Shown: positions 56,465 to 64,000 of the stretch, piece after piece
Position numbering within the stretch: position 1 is the stretch's first letter
Layout of the letters: each line of letters opens with the position of its first letter
NCBI GenBank assembly: GCA_904846265.1
Contig: CAJHAA010000017.1
Coordinates: 1-64,000, forward strand
DNA length: 64,000 bases
Direction: 5' to 3'
Source of the DNA: Psychrobacter immobilis
GTDB lineage: Bacteria; Pseudomonadota; Gammaproteobacteria; Pseudomonadales; Moraxellaceae
Program-made: the position numbers and the translations under genes
Notes under the pieces: model-generated
The model's input: only the letters and a program-made list of their open reading frames with translations
Told to the model about the DNA's origin: nothing
Database searches by the model: none

Positions 56465-57532
56465 ATGACTGAACCGACCGCAAAGCCACGCGCAGGAGCC
56501 AATAGCCAACAAGGCTCAGCTGTGTCCGCTAAAAAACAAAGCGATATGAATCCAAGCAACGTCAAGCGTGGTCGAAAAGACAAGGCGGGTGCGACACTTG
56601 ACAAAGCCATGTTATTGGCACTGTTTACGCTGCCAGATATTGAAGAGGCAGTTGTTAAAGAGACAGTCGTTAAAGAGGTCGTTAAAGCCGCCGCTGATGA
56701 GTTGTCTAATACCCCTAGCAGGGTGCAACAGCCTGCTGCTAGCGAGATGAATATTGCCGAGCAGCGCGTGGCACTGTATCGTACCCAGCATGAGCGTACG
56801 CGATTATTATATATGGCATCCGCTGCCACGCGACCTACTTATTTGGTACAAACGCTCAAATCACAATTTGCAGAACATCAGCAATACTTGTTGGCACAGC
56901 AGCTTGATAAACGCGGCTTGATGGATACCGATGGATTAGAGCGTCTTTGGCAGCAGCTGCATGTGGTCGATGACATCATCGCTGATATTGTCCGTCATAT
57001 GCCAGCTCAGCAGCCAGCAGGTTGGCAACTGACTACTCAGGATGGCCGAAATCCGCTATGCTTTGCCACCGTTGGCAAATTAAAGAACAGTAAGCCTATT
57101 CGTGATCAAGGCAGTCTAAATAGCTATGTGCTTGGGCACTTCGGCGTGAATAGTTTTACCTATGATCGCGGCTATTATATTGGACATGTCGTTGGCTACT
57201 TATTCAGCTGTTATTTTTGTGCCCATCTATCTATTAGCTATGGTGTTACGGCACTTGGTCCGCAGGTTATAGCTGATTACGATTACGCCAGTCTTGAGAC
57301 GCCATATATGGTTAGACTACTACAAGGGCTGGATGGCTACTGTAAAAAACGTATTTATCAGTTGGCAGTTATCTGTGCACGATTGAGTGTTTTTGCCAGT
57401 GACAAGCGTATCGAGAGAATGCTCATTGCTGAGGTCAACGACTTCGATAAAAAACTGCAGCAGCAGCACTTAGATGTTTTGTTATTGCAAGGTTTGATGC
57501 CAGACAGTAGCGATTCTACGCCGCTTTTTTAA
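56465..57532 (+). CDS. Hypothetical protein upstream of gspF
   Basis: 355 residues, no signal peptide. It has a basic low-complexity N terminus (about 1-45), then three repeats of a five-residue unit (EAVVK ETVVK EVVKA, residues 60-75) coded by 15-bp DNA repeats. The bulk (about 100-345) is mostly helical, with a cysteine/aromatic-rich middle (GYLFSCYFCAHLSISYG) that may be a membrane-associated or metal-binding segment. I recognise no family. It ends 81 bp before gspF on the same strand, so a link to type II secretion is possible but unproven. Confidence 0.6.
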   Translation: MTEPTAKPRAGANSQQGSAVSAKKQSDMNPSNVKRGRKDKAGATLDKAMLLALFTLPDIEEAVVKETVVKEVVKAAADELSNTPSRVQQPAASEMNIAEQRVALYRTQHERTRLLYMASAATRPTYLVQTLKSQFAEHQQYLLAQQLDKRGLMDTDGLERLWQQLHVVDDIIADIVRHMPAQQPAGWQLTTQDGRNPLCFATVGKLKNSKPIRDQGSLNSYVLGHFGVNSFTYDRGYYIGHVVGYLFSCYFCAHLSISYGVTALGPQVIADYDYASLETPYMVRLLQGLDGYCKKRIYQLAVICARLSVFASDKRIERMLIAEVNDFDKKLQQQHLDVLLLQGLMPDSSDSTPLF

Positions 57533-57613
57533 GCCATTAAATCTCGATAGACCGCCTTTATAAGTCCTTGTTTATTACCTTTTATTATTGATCACTTTAG
57601 GATATTCGCTGCT

Positions 57614-58816
57614 ATGCCCGCTTATCATTATAAAGCGTTAGATGACCATGGCAATGTGCAAAAAGGCTTGCTCGAAGGCGATTCTGCGCGGCAAGTTCGC
57701 CAGCAGCTGCGTGATAAACAATGGACGCCCGTTGAAGTCAGTGCCGTCAATGATAGACAAAACCAGAATAAAAACCGCTATAAAAAACCGTCTGCTTACG
57801 AGTTAGCATTGCTGACCCGTCAATTATCGGTATTATTGGCAGCGGGTATTCCGTTAGAGGAAACGCTTGCCGCCGTCGCCAAACAGTCACCAAAAAATCA
57901 CATTAAATCTCTCATGCTTGCCGTGCGCTCTCATGTATTAGAAGGTTTGAGCTTGGCGCGAGCATTGCAGCAAGCCGCCAGTTTTCCACCACTATATATC
58001 GCGACCATTGCGGCAGGGGAAAAGTCAGGTCACTTGGATTTAATCTTGAACCAGTTGGCAGATTACACCGAAAACCGCTTTGCATTGCAAAAGAAAATCC
58101 AAGGCGCAATGGTTTATCCGATTGTGCTGATGGTGATGGCAATTGGCGTTATTATGGGTTTGATGAGTTTTGTGGTGCCCAAAATTGTCAAAGTGTTTGA
58201 GCAGTCTGAACAGGCATTGCCGCTGATTACCCAAATTGTTCTTAGCCTATCTAACCTCATTACGCAGTGGTGGTGGCTGATGCTGATAGTATTGTCAGGA
58301 ACGGCATTTTTGTTTTATCGTTTTGCGCAGACGCAAGCGGGTAAGTTAGCGATAGACAGCATCGTGCTAAGACTACCAATATTGGCGCGGTTATCAAAAG
58401 GGCTGAATGCAGCACGTTTTGCCAGTACATTGGCGATATTGGTACGCTCAGGGGTGCCGTTGATTGAGGCATTGCATATTGGTGCGGCGGTGACGACCAA
58501 TTTACACATTCAAAAAACCATCATCACTGCGGCTGATAGGGTGACGGAAGGCTCAAGCTTATCGAGTCAATTAGAAAAGTCCAGTTACTTTCCGCCGATG
58601 ATGGTGCAAATGATTAAAAGTGGCGAAAACTCAGGTGAGCTTGAGAATATGCTCAGCCGCGCCGCCAATATGCAGGAAGCAGAAGCCACCAACTTTATCA
58701 GTACCTTATTATCGCTACTTGAGCCGTTGATGCTAGTGCTGATGGGCGTGGTAGTCATGATTATCGTGATGGCAGTGATGCTGCCGATTGTCAATATGAA
58801 TGATCTGGCAGGATAA
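57614..58816 (+). CDS. gspF: Type II secretion inner membrane protein GspF
   Basis: The polytopic platform protein that couples GspE to pseudopilus growth. 400 residues: a short N-terminal segment (MPAYHYKALDDHGNVQKGLLEGDSA, diagnostic for GspF), two homologous T2SSF helical domains (about 70-195 and 270-395), and three membrane segments (YPIVLMVMAIGVIMGLMSFV, WWWLMLIVLSGTAFLFY and LLEPLMLVLMGVVVMIIVMA). The motifs LLTRQLSVLLAAGIPLEE and FASTLAILVRSGVPLIEAL are typical. gspG follows, but 650-800 bp of repeats lie between. Confidence 0.95.
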   Translation: MPAYHYKALDDHGNVQKGLLEGDSARQVRQQLRDKQWTPVEVSAVNDRQNQNKNRYKKPSAYELALLTRQLSVLLAAGIPLEETLAAVAKQSPKNHIKSLMLAVRSHVLEGLSLARALQQAASFPPLYIATIAAGEKSGHLDLILNQLADYTENRFALQKKIQGAMVYPIVLMVMAIGVIMGLMSFVVPKIVKVFEQSEQALPLITQIVLSLSNLITQWWWLMLIVLSGTAFLFYRFAQTQAGKLAIDSIVLRLPILARLSKGLNAARFASTLAILVRSGVPLIEALHIGAAVTTNLHIQKTIITAADRVTEGSSLSSQLEKSSYFPPMMVQMIKSGENSGELENMLSRAANMQEAEATNFISTLLSLLEPLMLVLMGVVVMIIVMAVMLPIVNMNDLAG

Positions 58817-59002
58817 TGAGCACTCAAATCTTCTGAGCTTGTGTGCCTCCCGCTCACATTTCTATTGTAGCTATCTTACTAAATATTACGCTAGCTTTCT
58901 TAAGATTTGCTTACTGTTGTAGATTGTTGACTGAGCCAGGTTTTTACTAGGGTAAAGCCAGCCATCAAGCTATAGTAAGCGTCAGTCAAAAGTTATCCTT
59001 AT

Positions 59003-59113
59003 AAATAGAGTCGGTTCAAGATAATTTAGATACAAGGAAGGTGAGTGAAAGTACTACACATAGTAGACTGAGCGAGCCTGACACAGTATCTAATTTATAT
59101 AGGAACGACTATA
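59003..59113 (+). repeat. Family 1 interspersed repeat, copy C
   Basis: It matches copies A and B, with ends AATAGAGTCGGTTC and GGAACGACTATATT that form inverted repeats (rc of the right end is AATATAGTCGTTCC). Same orientation as A and B. Confidence 0.85.
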
Positions 59114-59183
59114 TTACTCGTCATGCTGTGGTTCAGTATTGATGCTTATAAAAGTCAAGGTTCATAACAATCTACTCGCGGCG

Positions 59184-59359
59184 CTAGGGCGTTTCCTTAT
59201 TTTAAAAATGGTGATAAAAATGAGATAAATGGCCGTCAAACAAGGAAAGTAGCGCAAATCATATCGAGATATTAATAAGCTATTTGATGATGTTTGGCAA
59301 AATTTAGCTATTTCTAGCCCATTCAGAGGTTAATCGATTGAATTGAGGACACGCCCTAG
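59184..59359 (-). repeat. Family 2 interspersed repeat (MITE-like), inverted copy
   Basis: 176 bp bounded by CTAG, with ends GGCGTTTCCTTA and TGAGGACACGCC; it is the reverse complement of the copy at 23564-23739. It lies 70 bp from the family 1 copy C, upstream of gspG. Confidence 0.9.
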
Positions 59360-59463
59360 ATAAAAATAAAATCATGGTTTATAGTGATAATCGTTTCAGT
59401 ACTCATTAATACGCCGATCATTAATGTTACTTGAACGCCACTTTTCCTATTTACATCACCCTG

Positions 59464-59610
59464 ATGCCAAAAGCGATGACAAAAGCGATGACAAAAGCGA
59501 TGACTATAATTGACAAAATTCAAGTAACTACTATGCCAATAAGTGCTATGCCAATAAGTGCTATAAGTGCCAACAAGCCAGCTCCTACGAGAGCCAACAA
59601 GCCACTGTCT
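59464..59610 (+). repeat. Tandem repeats forming an in-frame leader before gspG
   Basis: Three 12-bp units (ATGACAAAAGCG type) at 59464-59499, two identical 15-bp units (ATGCCAATAAGTGCT) at 59533-59562, and two AGCCAACAAGCCA-like segments at about 59565-59605. All stay in frame with GspG and each 12- or 15-bp unit supplies an ATG. See the findings. Confidence 0.7.
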
Positions 59611-60030
59611 ATGCGTAATAACCAGTCTGGATTTACTCTGATCGAGATCATGGTCGTGATTGTAATCTTGGCAATTCTTGCAGGCTTAGTTGTCCCTAAA
59701 GTGGTGGGACAAAGTGATAAAGCTCGCGTCAAGACTACTGAAACAGCGCTTGCTACAGTATCCAACGCCCTTGATATGTATAAGGTTGATAATTCGCGTT
59801 ATCCGACTACCGCACAAGGTTTAGAAGCATTAACCACACCGCCAGCAGAGGCCAAAAACTACCCAGATGGTGGTTATATCAAAGGCGGCTATCCAACAGA
59901 TGGCTGGGAAAATGAGATGCAATATGTCGCCCCAGGCAGTGAAGGTCGTCCTTATGATTTATTCTCGCTGGGTGCAGATGGACAGCAAGGCGGCGAAGGT
60001 CAAGATGCTGATCTTTATGCTCAATTATAA
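59611..60030 (+). CDS. gspG: Type II secretion major pseudopilin GspG
   Basis: 139 residues from the ATG at 59611: MRNNQSG is a standard short prepilin leader cut by GspO before FTLIEIMVVIVILAILAGLV, followed by the GspG globular domain with YPTTAQGLEALTTPP, the calcium-loop region and GRPYDLFSLGADGQQGGEG. The length equals typical GspG. The frame stays open upstream for 60 codons through tandem repeats with several ATGs, so a longer precursor cannot be excluded. None of the starts has a strong ribosome site. Forms the pseudopilus with GspF/GspE. Confidence 0.94.
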   Translation: MRNNQSGFTLIEIMVVIVILAILAGLVVPKVVGQSDKARVKTTETALATVSNALDMYKVDNSRYPTTAQGLEALTTPPAEAKNYPDGGYIKGGYPTDGWENEMQYVAPGSEGRPYDLFSLGADGQQGGEGQDADLYAQL

Positions 60031-60120
60031 GTATTAGCTTGACGAGCAGTTAAAATATGGGTAGCTAACAATCCCTTGCTCAATAGTATGTTTATTAGTG
60101 ACGGCCGCTCTAATGCTCTT

Positions 60121-60158
60121 AAATATCAACCAATAAGACCTTATTGGTTGATATTTTT
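60121..60158. terminator. Strong terminator after gspG
   Basis: AAATATCAACCAATAA-GACC-TTATTGGTTGATATTT, a perfect 16-bp stem with a T-run, 90 bp past the stop. Confidence 0.85.
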
Positions 60159-60293
60159 ATATCAGTAAATAAATGGCGTGGTATTCCATAGGAAGTGTCA
60201 AACCATCCATTTTTCCAACAAGCTATACGTTTGATACCAGTCATATAGCCCCGCTCATTTGTTATTAAAATCAGCCAGTAGAGGTCATTACTC

Positions 60294-60857
60294 ATGTTTA
60301 CCAACAAACTCAATTCACAAGCCGTCATTACAAATAAACGAGTCTCTAAGTTGCCTCACGCACTTGCAATCATGAGTACTTCATTGATGATAGGGTTGTC
60401 AATGGCATCTATGAGCACTCAAGCTGCAGGTTTGGGCGAGTTATTTGCTAATAATGGTGCCGCCAAATCGAAGTTTTTGCCTGTCGATAAAGCGTTTCAA
60501 GTTATTAGCAGCACGAAAGCTACGTCTAAGGGCACGCGCTTATCTATTAATTTTGATATTACGCCAGGTCATTATGTCTATAAAGATCAGCTTACTCTCA
60601 GTTTTCCTAAAGGCGTGAGTGCAACCCCTTTTACTTTTAGTCAGTCGCCGGTCTCCATTGACGACCCAACCTTTGGTAAGGTTCCCGTTTTTACCCAAAA
60701 AAATATGGTAGCAACCACGACTCTGACTACTAACAATGGTAAAGGCGCAAAAAATGCACCGATTATCATTGGCTGGCAAGGCTGTGCAAAAGCTGGGCTG
60801 TGCTATCCGCCAGAGAAAATCAAAACCACGGTTGATATCGCCGTGACACGCAAATAG
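60294..60857 (+). CDS. Stand-alone DsbD-alpha (N-terminal) domain protein
   Basis: 187 residues: a Sec signal peptide (HALAIMSTSLMIGLSMASMSTQA) then a single nDsbD-type immunoglobulin-like domain with its redox cysteines C164 and C170 in GWQGCAKAGLCYPPEK and the cap-loop region TPGHYVYKDQLTLSFP. It lacks the membrane and thioredoxin domains of DsbD. It is very similar along its full length to the same domain of the next gene, so it is a tandem partial duplication. It is probably a periplasmic dithiol carrier reduced by DsbD; the specific target is unknown. Confidence 0.88.
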   Translation: MFTNKLNSQAVITNKRVSKLPHALAIMSTSLMIGLSMASMSTQAAGLGELFANNGAAKSKFLPVDKAFQVISSTKATSKGTRLSINFDITPGHYVYKDQLTLSFPKGVSATPFTFSQSPVSIDDPTFGKVPVFTQKNMVATTTLTTNNGKGAKNAPIIIGWQGCAKAGLCYPPEKIKTTVDIAVTRK

Positions 60858-60924
60858 ACCACAAGCCGATCGACTCAAATATTGGTAATAAATAGCATAT
60901 TAGGTAATAAATAGGTAGCTCTTC

Positions 60925-63060
60925 ATGTCCATCAAGACAATAGAAAAAAAACCATCGCTAACGGTACATCGCTCGTCCAAAAAATCTTATCTACTAGCAT
61001 TTGCGGTCTCTAGTAGCTCGTTGTTTACAGGACTGGCTGCGATGCCCATGATGACTCATGCGGCAGGGCTGGGTGATTTATTTAGCAGTGATAAAAGTGC
61101 GGCACAGACGAAGTTTTTACCAGTCGACAAAGCCTTCCAAGTCAGCGATAGCAGTAAAGCTACCAATAATGGCACGCGCTTAGCCATTAATTTTGACATT
61201 ACGCCTGAGCATTATGTTTATAAAGACCAAATCAAACTGACGTTGCCAGCTGGCGTGACCGCTGCGCCTTTTACCTTTAGTCAAAAGCCAGTTTCAATCG
61301 ATGATCCGACATTCGGAAAAGTACTGGTGTTTGACCAAGCGAATATGGTGGCTACGACGACCTTGAGCAGTAGTAATGGTAAAAGCGTCAACGATGCCGC
61401 CGTGGTGATTGGCTGGCAAGGTTGTGCCAAAGCAGGACTATGCTATCCACCCGAAAAAATTAAAACGACAATTGATATCGCTGCTGCAACGCCACAAATT
61501 GCAGGAAATAGCGCCAGTACTTCTACTCAAGAAGCTGCTAACAACAACAGTCTGACAGGTAATGAAAATACCGCCGAGTCAAGTGCAACGGTTGCCGATA
61601 GTCTTGCAGCAGAGCAAGCGCTGACTGATGATGGGGTGATTGATTATGCCTTGTTGGATGATGAGGCTTTAGATGGAGAGCTTGGCGCTACCAATACGAT
61701 TTCTGGCGCAGATAAACAAGGCGTCGATGGCACTGCAATAGGTGAAGTGCCTGCGACAACCAACAATACTGTTGCTGGAAATAATGCCACTGATAGCGAT
61801 CCTTTTGGTTTGGCTTCTCATCCTTGGTTGGCATTGGTATTATTGTTTTTAGCAGGGCTGGGTTTGGCATTGACACCATGCGTACTACCAATGTTGCCAA
61901 TCGTTGCCAATATCGTTGCCCGTGAGGAAAATCCAACGGTGAAACGCGGTGTTATTCTGACCACCAGTTACGCTATTGGCGTGGCAACGGCTTATGGTAT
62001 TTTGGGCGCAGTCATCGCCGTGTTTGGTGAATCATTAGGCATTATCGGCTGGCTACAAAACCCCATTATACTGATTGGTTTTGCGATTGTATTTGTCCTA
62101 CTTGCACTATATATGCTGGGTGTGTTTAGTATCCGCTTACCGAGATTTATTAGTAATAAAATGCAAGGTTTGAGTCAAGCAGGGGATAGCAAGCTGGGTA
62201 GTACGGGCGGTAGTTTAATCGCGGGTTTCTTATCTGCGCTCGTCGTATCGCCTTGTGTTTCTGCGCCATTATTTGGGGCGCTGCTTGCCGTATCGACGAT
62301 TGGTAGTCCACTACTTGGGTTTGCAGCTTTATTTATGCTGGGTTTTGGTTTATCCGCACCACTTATCTTAATTGGTGCCACCCAAGGTAAAATTATGCCG
62401 AAAGCGGGCGCGTGGATGAACTGGGTCAAGCAAGGTTTTGCCTTATTGCTCTTTGCCGTTGCTTTATTATTAATTGAGCGCGTCTTTATCTCACCCGTGA
62501 TGCTAATGGTATGGGCGTTATGGTTTATGGTTGTAGCGATGTGGGCGTGGAGTTGGTTGGGTAAAGGTCGTATGCTGACCCAAGCATTGGGATTAATCGC
62601 TGGTATTTGGGCCACCTGTTTAATCATCGGCGCGGCGTTGGGTAACGATGATAGTTTGCATCCGCTGGCATCTTTAAGTGCTGCTCCGATGATGCAGACG
62701 ACTGGTCAGCCAGCCATGAGTAATACAACAGATAAAACCGTCACAACGCTGACTGAGTTAGATGCCATTATCGCCGCCAACCCTAAAGTGCTTGTCGATG
62801 TCACTGCTGAATGGTGTATCGAGTGCCGTATTATGGATAAAAACTTATTTCATAATCGTCCAACGCAGATGCAGGATTGGCAGTTGGTGAGACTGGATAT
62901 AACAGAAACTACTGACGATTCTAAAGCAATCTTAGCGCGCTATAAATTGTTTGGTCCGCCAGCATTGCTGTATTATCAAGACGGTCAGTTGACCAATCAA
63001 CAAGTAGGTGAGATTGATCGTCCAGAATTTGAGCAAACGTTGACGATGCTTAATAACTGA
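60925..63060 (+). CDS. dsbD: Thiol:disulfide interchange protein DsbD
   Basis: Carries electrons from cytoplasmic thioredoxin to the periplasm for DsbC, CcmG and others. 711 residues: a signal peptide, alpha domain (C167/C173 in GWQGCAKAGLCYPP), a long acidic Asn/Thr/Ala linker (about 190-290), an eight-helix beta domain with cysteines in LTPCVLPMLPIV and VVSPCVSAPLFGALL, and a C-terminal thioredoxin domain with WCIEC (C631/C634). The alpha domain is duplicated as the preceding gene, 67 bp upstream. Longer than E. coli DsbD (565) because of the linker. Confidence 0.96.
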   Translation: MSIKTIEKKPSLTVHRSSKKSYLLAFAVSSSSLFTGLAAMPMMTHAAGLGDLFSSDKSAAQTKFLPVDKAFQVSDSSKATNNGTRLAINFDITPEHYVYKDQIKLTLPAGVTAAPFTFSQKPVSIDDPTFGKVLVFDQANMVATTTLSSSNGKSVNDAAVVIGWQGCAKAGLCYPPEKIKTTIDIAAATPQIAGNSASTSTQEAANNNSLTGNENTAESSATVADSLAAEQALTDDGVIDYALLDDEALDGELGATNTISGADKQGVDGTAIGEVPATTNNTVAGNNATDSDPFGLASHPWLALVLLFLAGLGLALTPCVLPMLPIVANIVAREENPTVKRGVILTTSYAIGVATAYGILGAVIAVFGESLGIIGWLQNPIILIGFAIVFVLLALYMLGVFSIRLPRFISNKMQGLSQAGDSKLGSTGGSLIAGFLSALVVSPCVSAPLFGALLAVSTIGSPLLGFAALFMLGFGLSAPLILIGATQGKIMPKAGAWMNWVKQGFALLLFAVALLLIERVFISPVMLMVWALWFMVVAMWAWSWLGKGRMLTQALGLIAGIWATCLIIGAALGNDDSLHPLASLSAAPMMQTTGQPAMSNTTDKTVTTLTELDAIIAANPKVLVDVTAEWCIECRIMDKNLFHNRPTQMQDWQLVRLDITETTDDSKAILARYKLFGPPALLYYQDGQLTNQQVGEIDRPEFEQTLTMLNN

Positions 63061-63104
63061 TACTTAATAAAACAAATAAGTCTTTTCTAAAGGCTTAACA
63101 ATAC

Positions 63105-63147
63105 AAAAGAGCCAATGTACTATTCATACAGTACGTTGGCTCTTTTA
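63105..63147. terminator. Terminator after dsbD
   Basis: AAAAGAGCCAATGTACT ... AGTACGTTGGCTCTTTT, a long stem with one G-T pair, 45 bp past the stop. The gap from there to 63419 shows nothing further. Confidence 0.9.
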
Positions 63148-63419
63148 CTTTTACCAATGGTTACCTGACATCCTGATGCTAAGCATTTGGTTTAGCGTTG
63201 ATTATTGATATTTACATTGGTATAGGGCAGCGATAACGCTAGTATAGTACACACATTTTCATTACAATAAAGCAACAATGCTGAAGGCGCATTACTCGTT
63301 GTAATTGCTGACTTCTATGTCTGAATGTCATTGGGTTTATTTTAGCGATGACGCTAATGGTCATACTCATTATCTTATATACTCTTCTGGCGATAATGTC
63401 AGTTAGATAAAGGACACTT

Positions 63420-64000
63420 ATGTTTTCCCATATCACCGCACAGCGCCGCCCTATGCCTCTTATTACAGCGCGCAAAAACACTTTATTTCAGACAAGAAAG
63501 CATTATTTGAATATTGCTGTTGGTCTAGCGCTAACCTGCTTGACCGTGCAAGTCCAAGCTGCCGATAAAACTCAGGGCGATAATGAGTTACCAGTACCGG
63601 AGGCAGCGTTTGAGTTTGAAGACTATCAGGTATCACAGGATGCCAATACAGCTGCGCAAGATCGCCAAGTAGTCAGTAAAGAATTTATCGCTCAGCAAGC
63701 AAAATTGTTTTTTGAATGTACCCAAGTGCAGACCAGTGCCGCACGTTTGGCTTGCTTTGACAAAGTAGCCGAAGAAGGTAAAACGCCGAGCTACACCACA
63801 ACTAAGCAGCCAGTAGATTTGGCAAAAACCTTTCAAAGTACGCTTTCAGGTAATCCGCAAGTTGTCTTTGTAGAAGAAAAGTCTACCATTGCTGGTGCTA
63901 ATAATGGCGCTACTGACTCAGTTGCGCGCGCGCCTGCTACTAATGACGGTTTAGACACCGTTGGGCTAACGCAAAGAGAAGCACAAGTTCTAGAAAATGT
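63420..64000 (+). CDS. Probable phospholipase A (PldA-type), N-terminal part only
   Basis: Open from the ATG at 63420 (AAAGGA site 6 nt upstream) to the window edge: 193 codons. A signal peptide (NIAVGLALTCLTVQVQAA) is followed by a region with ECTQVQTSAARLACFDKVAEE; the C-x10-18-C-F/Y-D motif is common at the N terminus of outer-membrane phospholipase A proteins of Moraxellaceae and similar exported proteins. The catalytic His/Ser of the barrel would lie beyond the window, so the call rests on this motif and the signal only. Confidence 0.55.
   Translation, partial: MFSHITAQRRPMPLITARKNTLFQTRKHYLNIAVGLALTCLTVQVQAADKTQGDNELPVPEAAFEFEDYQVSQDANTAAQDRQVVSKEFIAQQAKLFFECTQVQTSAARLACFDKVAEEGKTPSYTTTKQPVDLAKTFQSTLSGNPQVVFVEEKSTIAGANNGATDSVARAPATNDGLDTVGLTQREAQVLEN

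Overview
The window looks like a chromosomal segment of a Moraxellaceae gammaproteobacterium, most likely Psychrobacter. The evidence is moderate GC with AT-rich intergenic DNA, a wax ester synthase/DGAT, a DapF-XerC pair, RpoN-HPF without the usual lpt genes, and type II secretion genes scattered one or two at a time. The genus call is inference from protein style; no database was searched.

Region 1 (1-1.9 kb) is accessory. The end of an IS3-family element interrupts an unknown gene, followed by a Mrr-like PD-(D/E)xK nuclease. Region 2 (2-12.7 kb, nearly all minus strand) holds threonine catabolism (tdh, kbl), a pdxJ variant, an AmiD-like amidase, a MOSC protein, rsfS-nadD, and pta-ackA. Region 3 (13.3-20.9 kb, mostly plus) holds lptM-lysA, dapF-xerC, a Nit-family amidase, rpoN and hpf. 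Region 4 (21-30 kb) holds thiS, a DUF423 protein, rpoH, a TusA-like protein, a BepA-like protease, rpsU-yqeY, two lipoproteins (one a cytochrome c), tsaD and crcB. Region 5 (30.5-41.2 kb) holds a Spy/CpxP-like protein with an in-frame stop, metR, potABC, a beta carbonic anhydrase, gloA, an MscS channel, cytochrome c', hemF and ribA. Region 6 (41.8-50.7 kb) holds dxs, suhB, the wax ester synthase, thiG, gspE, an exported RidA and a DUF4442 protein. Region 7 (51-54.7 kb) is a two-gene McrBC-type restriction system next to a tRNA-Pro/Arg/His cluster. Region 8 (55.2-64 kb) holds an AraC regulator, an unknown protein, gspF, gspG, a stand-alone DsbD-alpha domain gene, full dsbD and the start of a probable phospholipase A.

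Two families of short interspersed repeats run through the window. Family 1 is about 107-111 bp, with three copies near 6.1, 23.9 and 59.0 kb and imperfect TATAGTC-type ends. Family 2 is about 176 bp, with CTAG/GGCGTGTCCTCA ends, three long copies near 23.6, 28.2 and 59.2 kb and a 53-bp internally deleted copy near 21.4 kb. Family 2 copies sit directly upstream of thiS, the tusA-like gene, tsaD and gspG.

The most notable items are the McrB homologue, which lacks an N-terminal DNA-binding domain but carries about 145 extra residues between Walker A and Walker B; the tandem DsbD-alpha/DsbD duplication; the family 2 repeats as possible promoter donors; the gspG leader built from tandem repeats; the readable N/Q/H/R-rich tail after the stop codon of the Spy-like gene; and a PdxJ of unusual type beside kbl. 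No CRISPR array, rRNA or prophage is visible.
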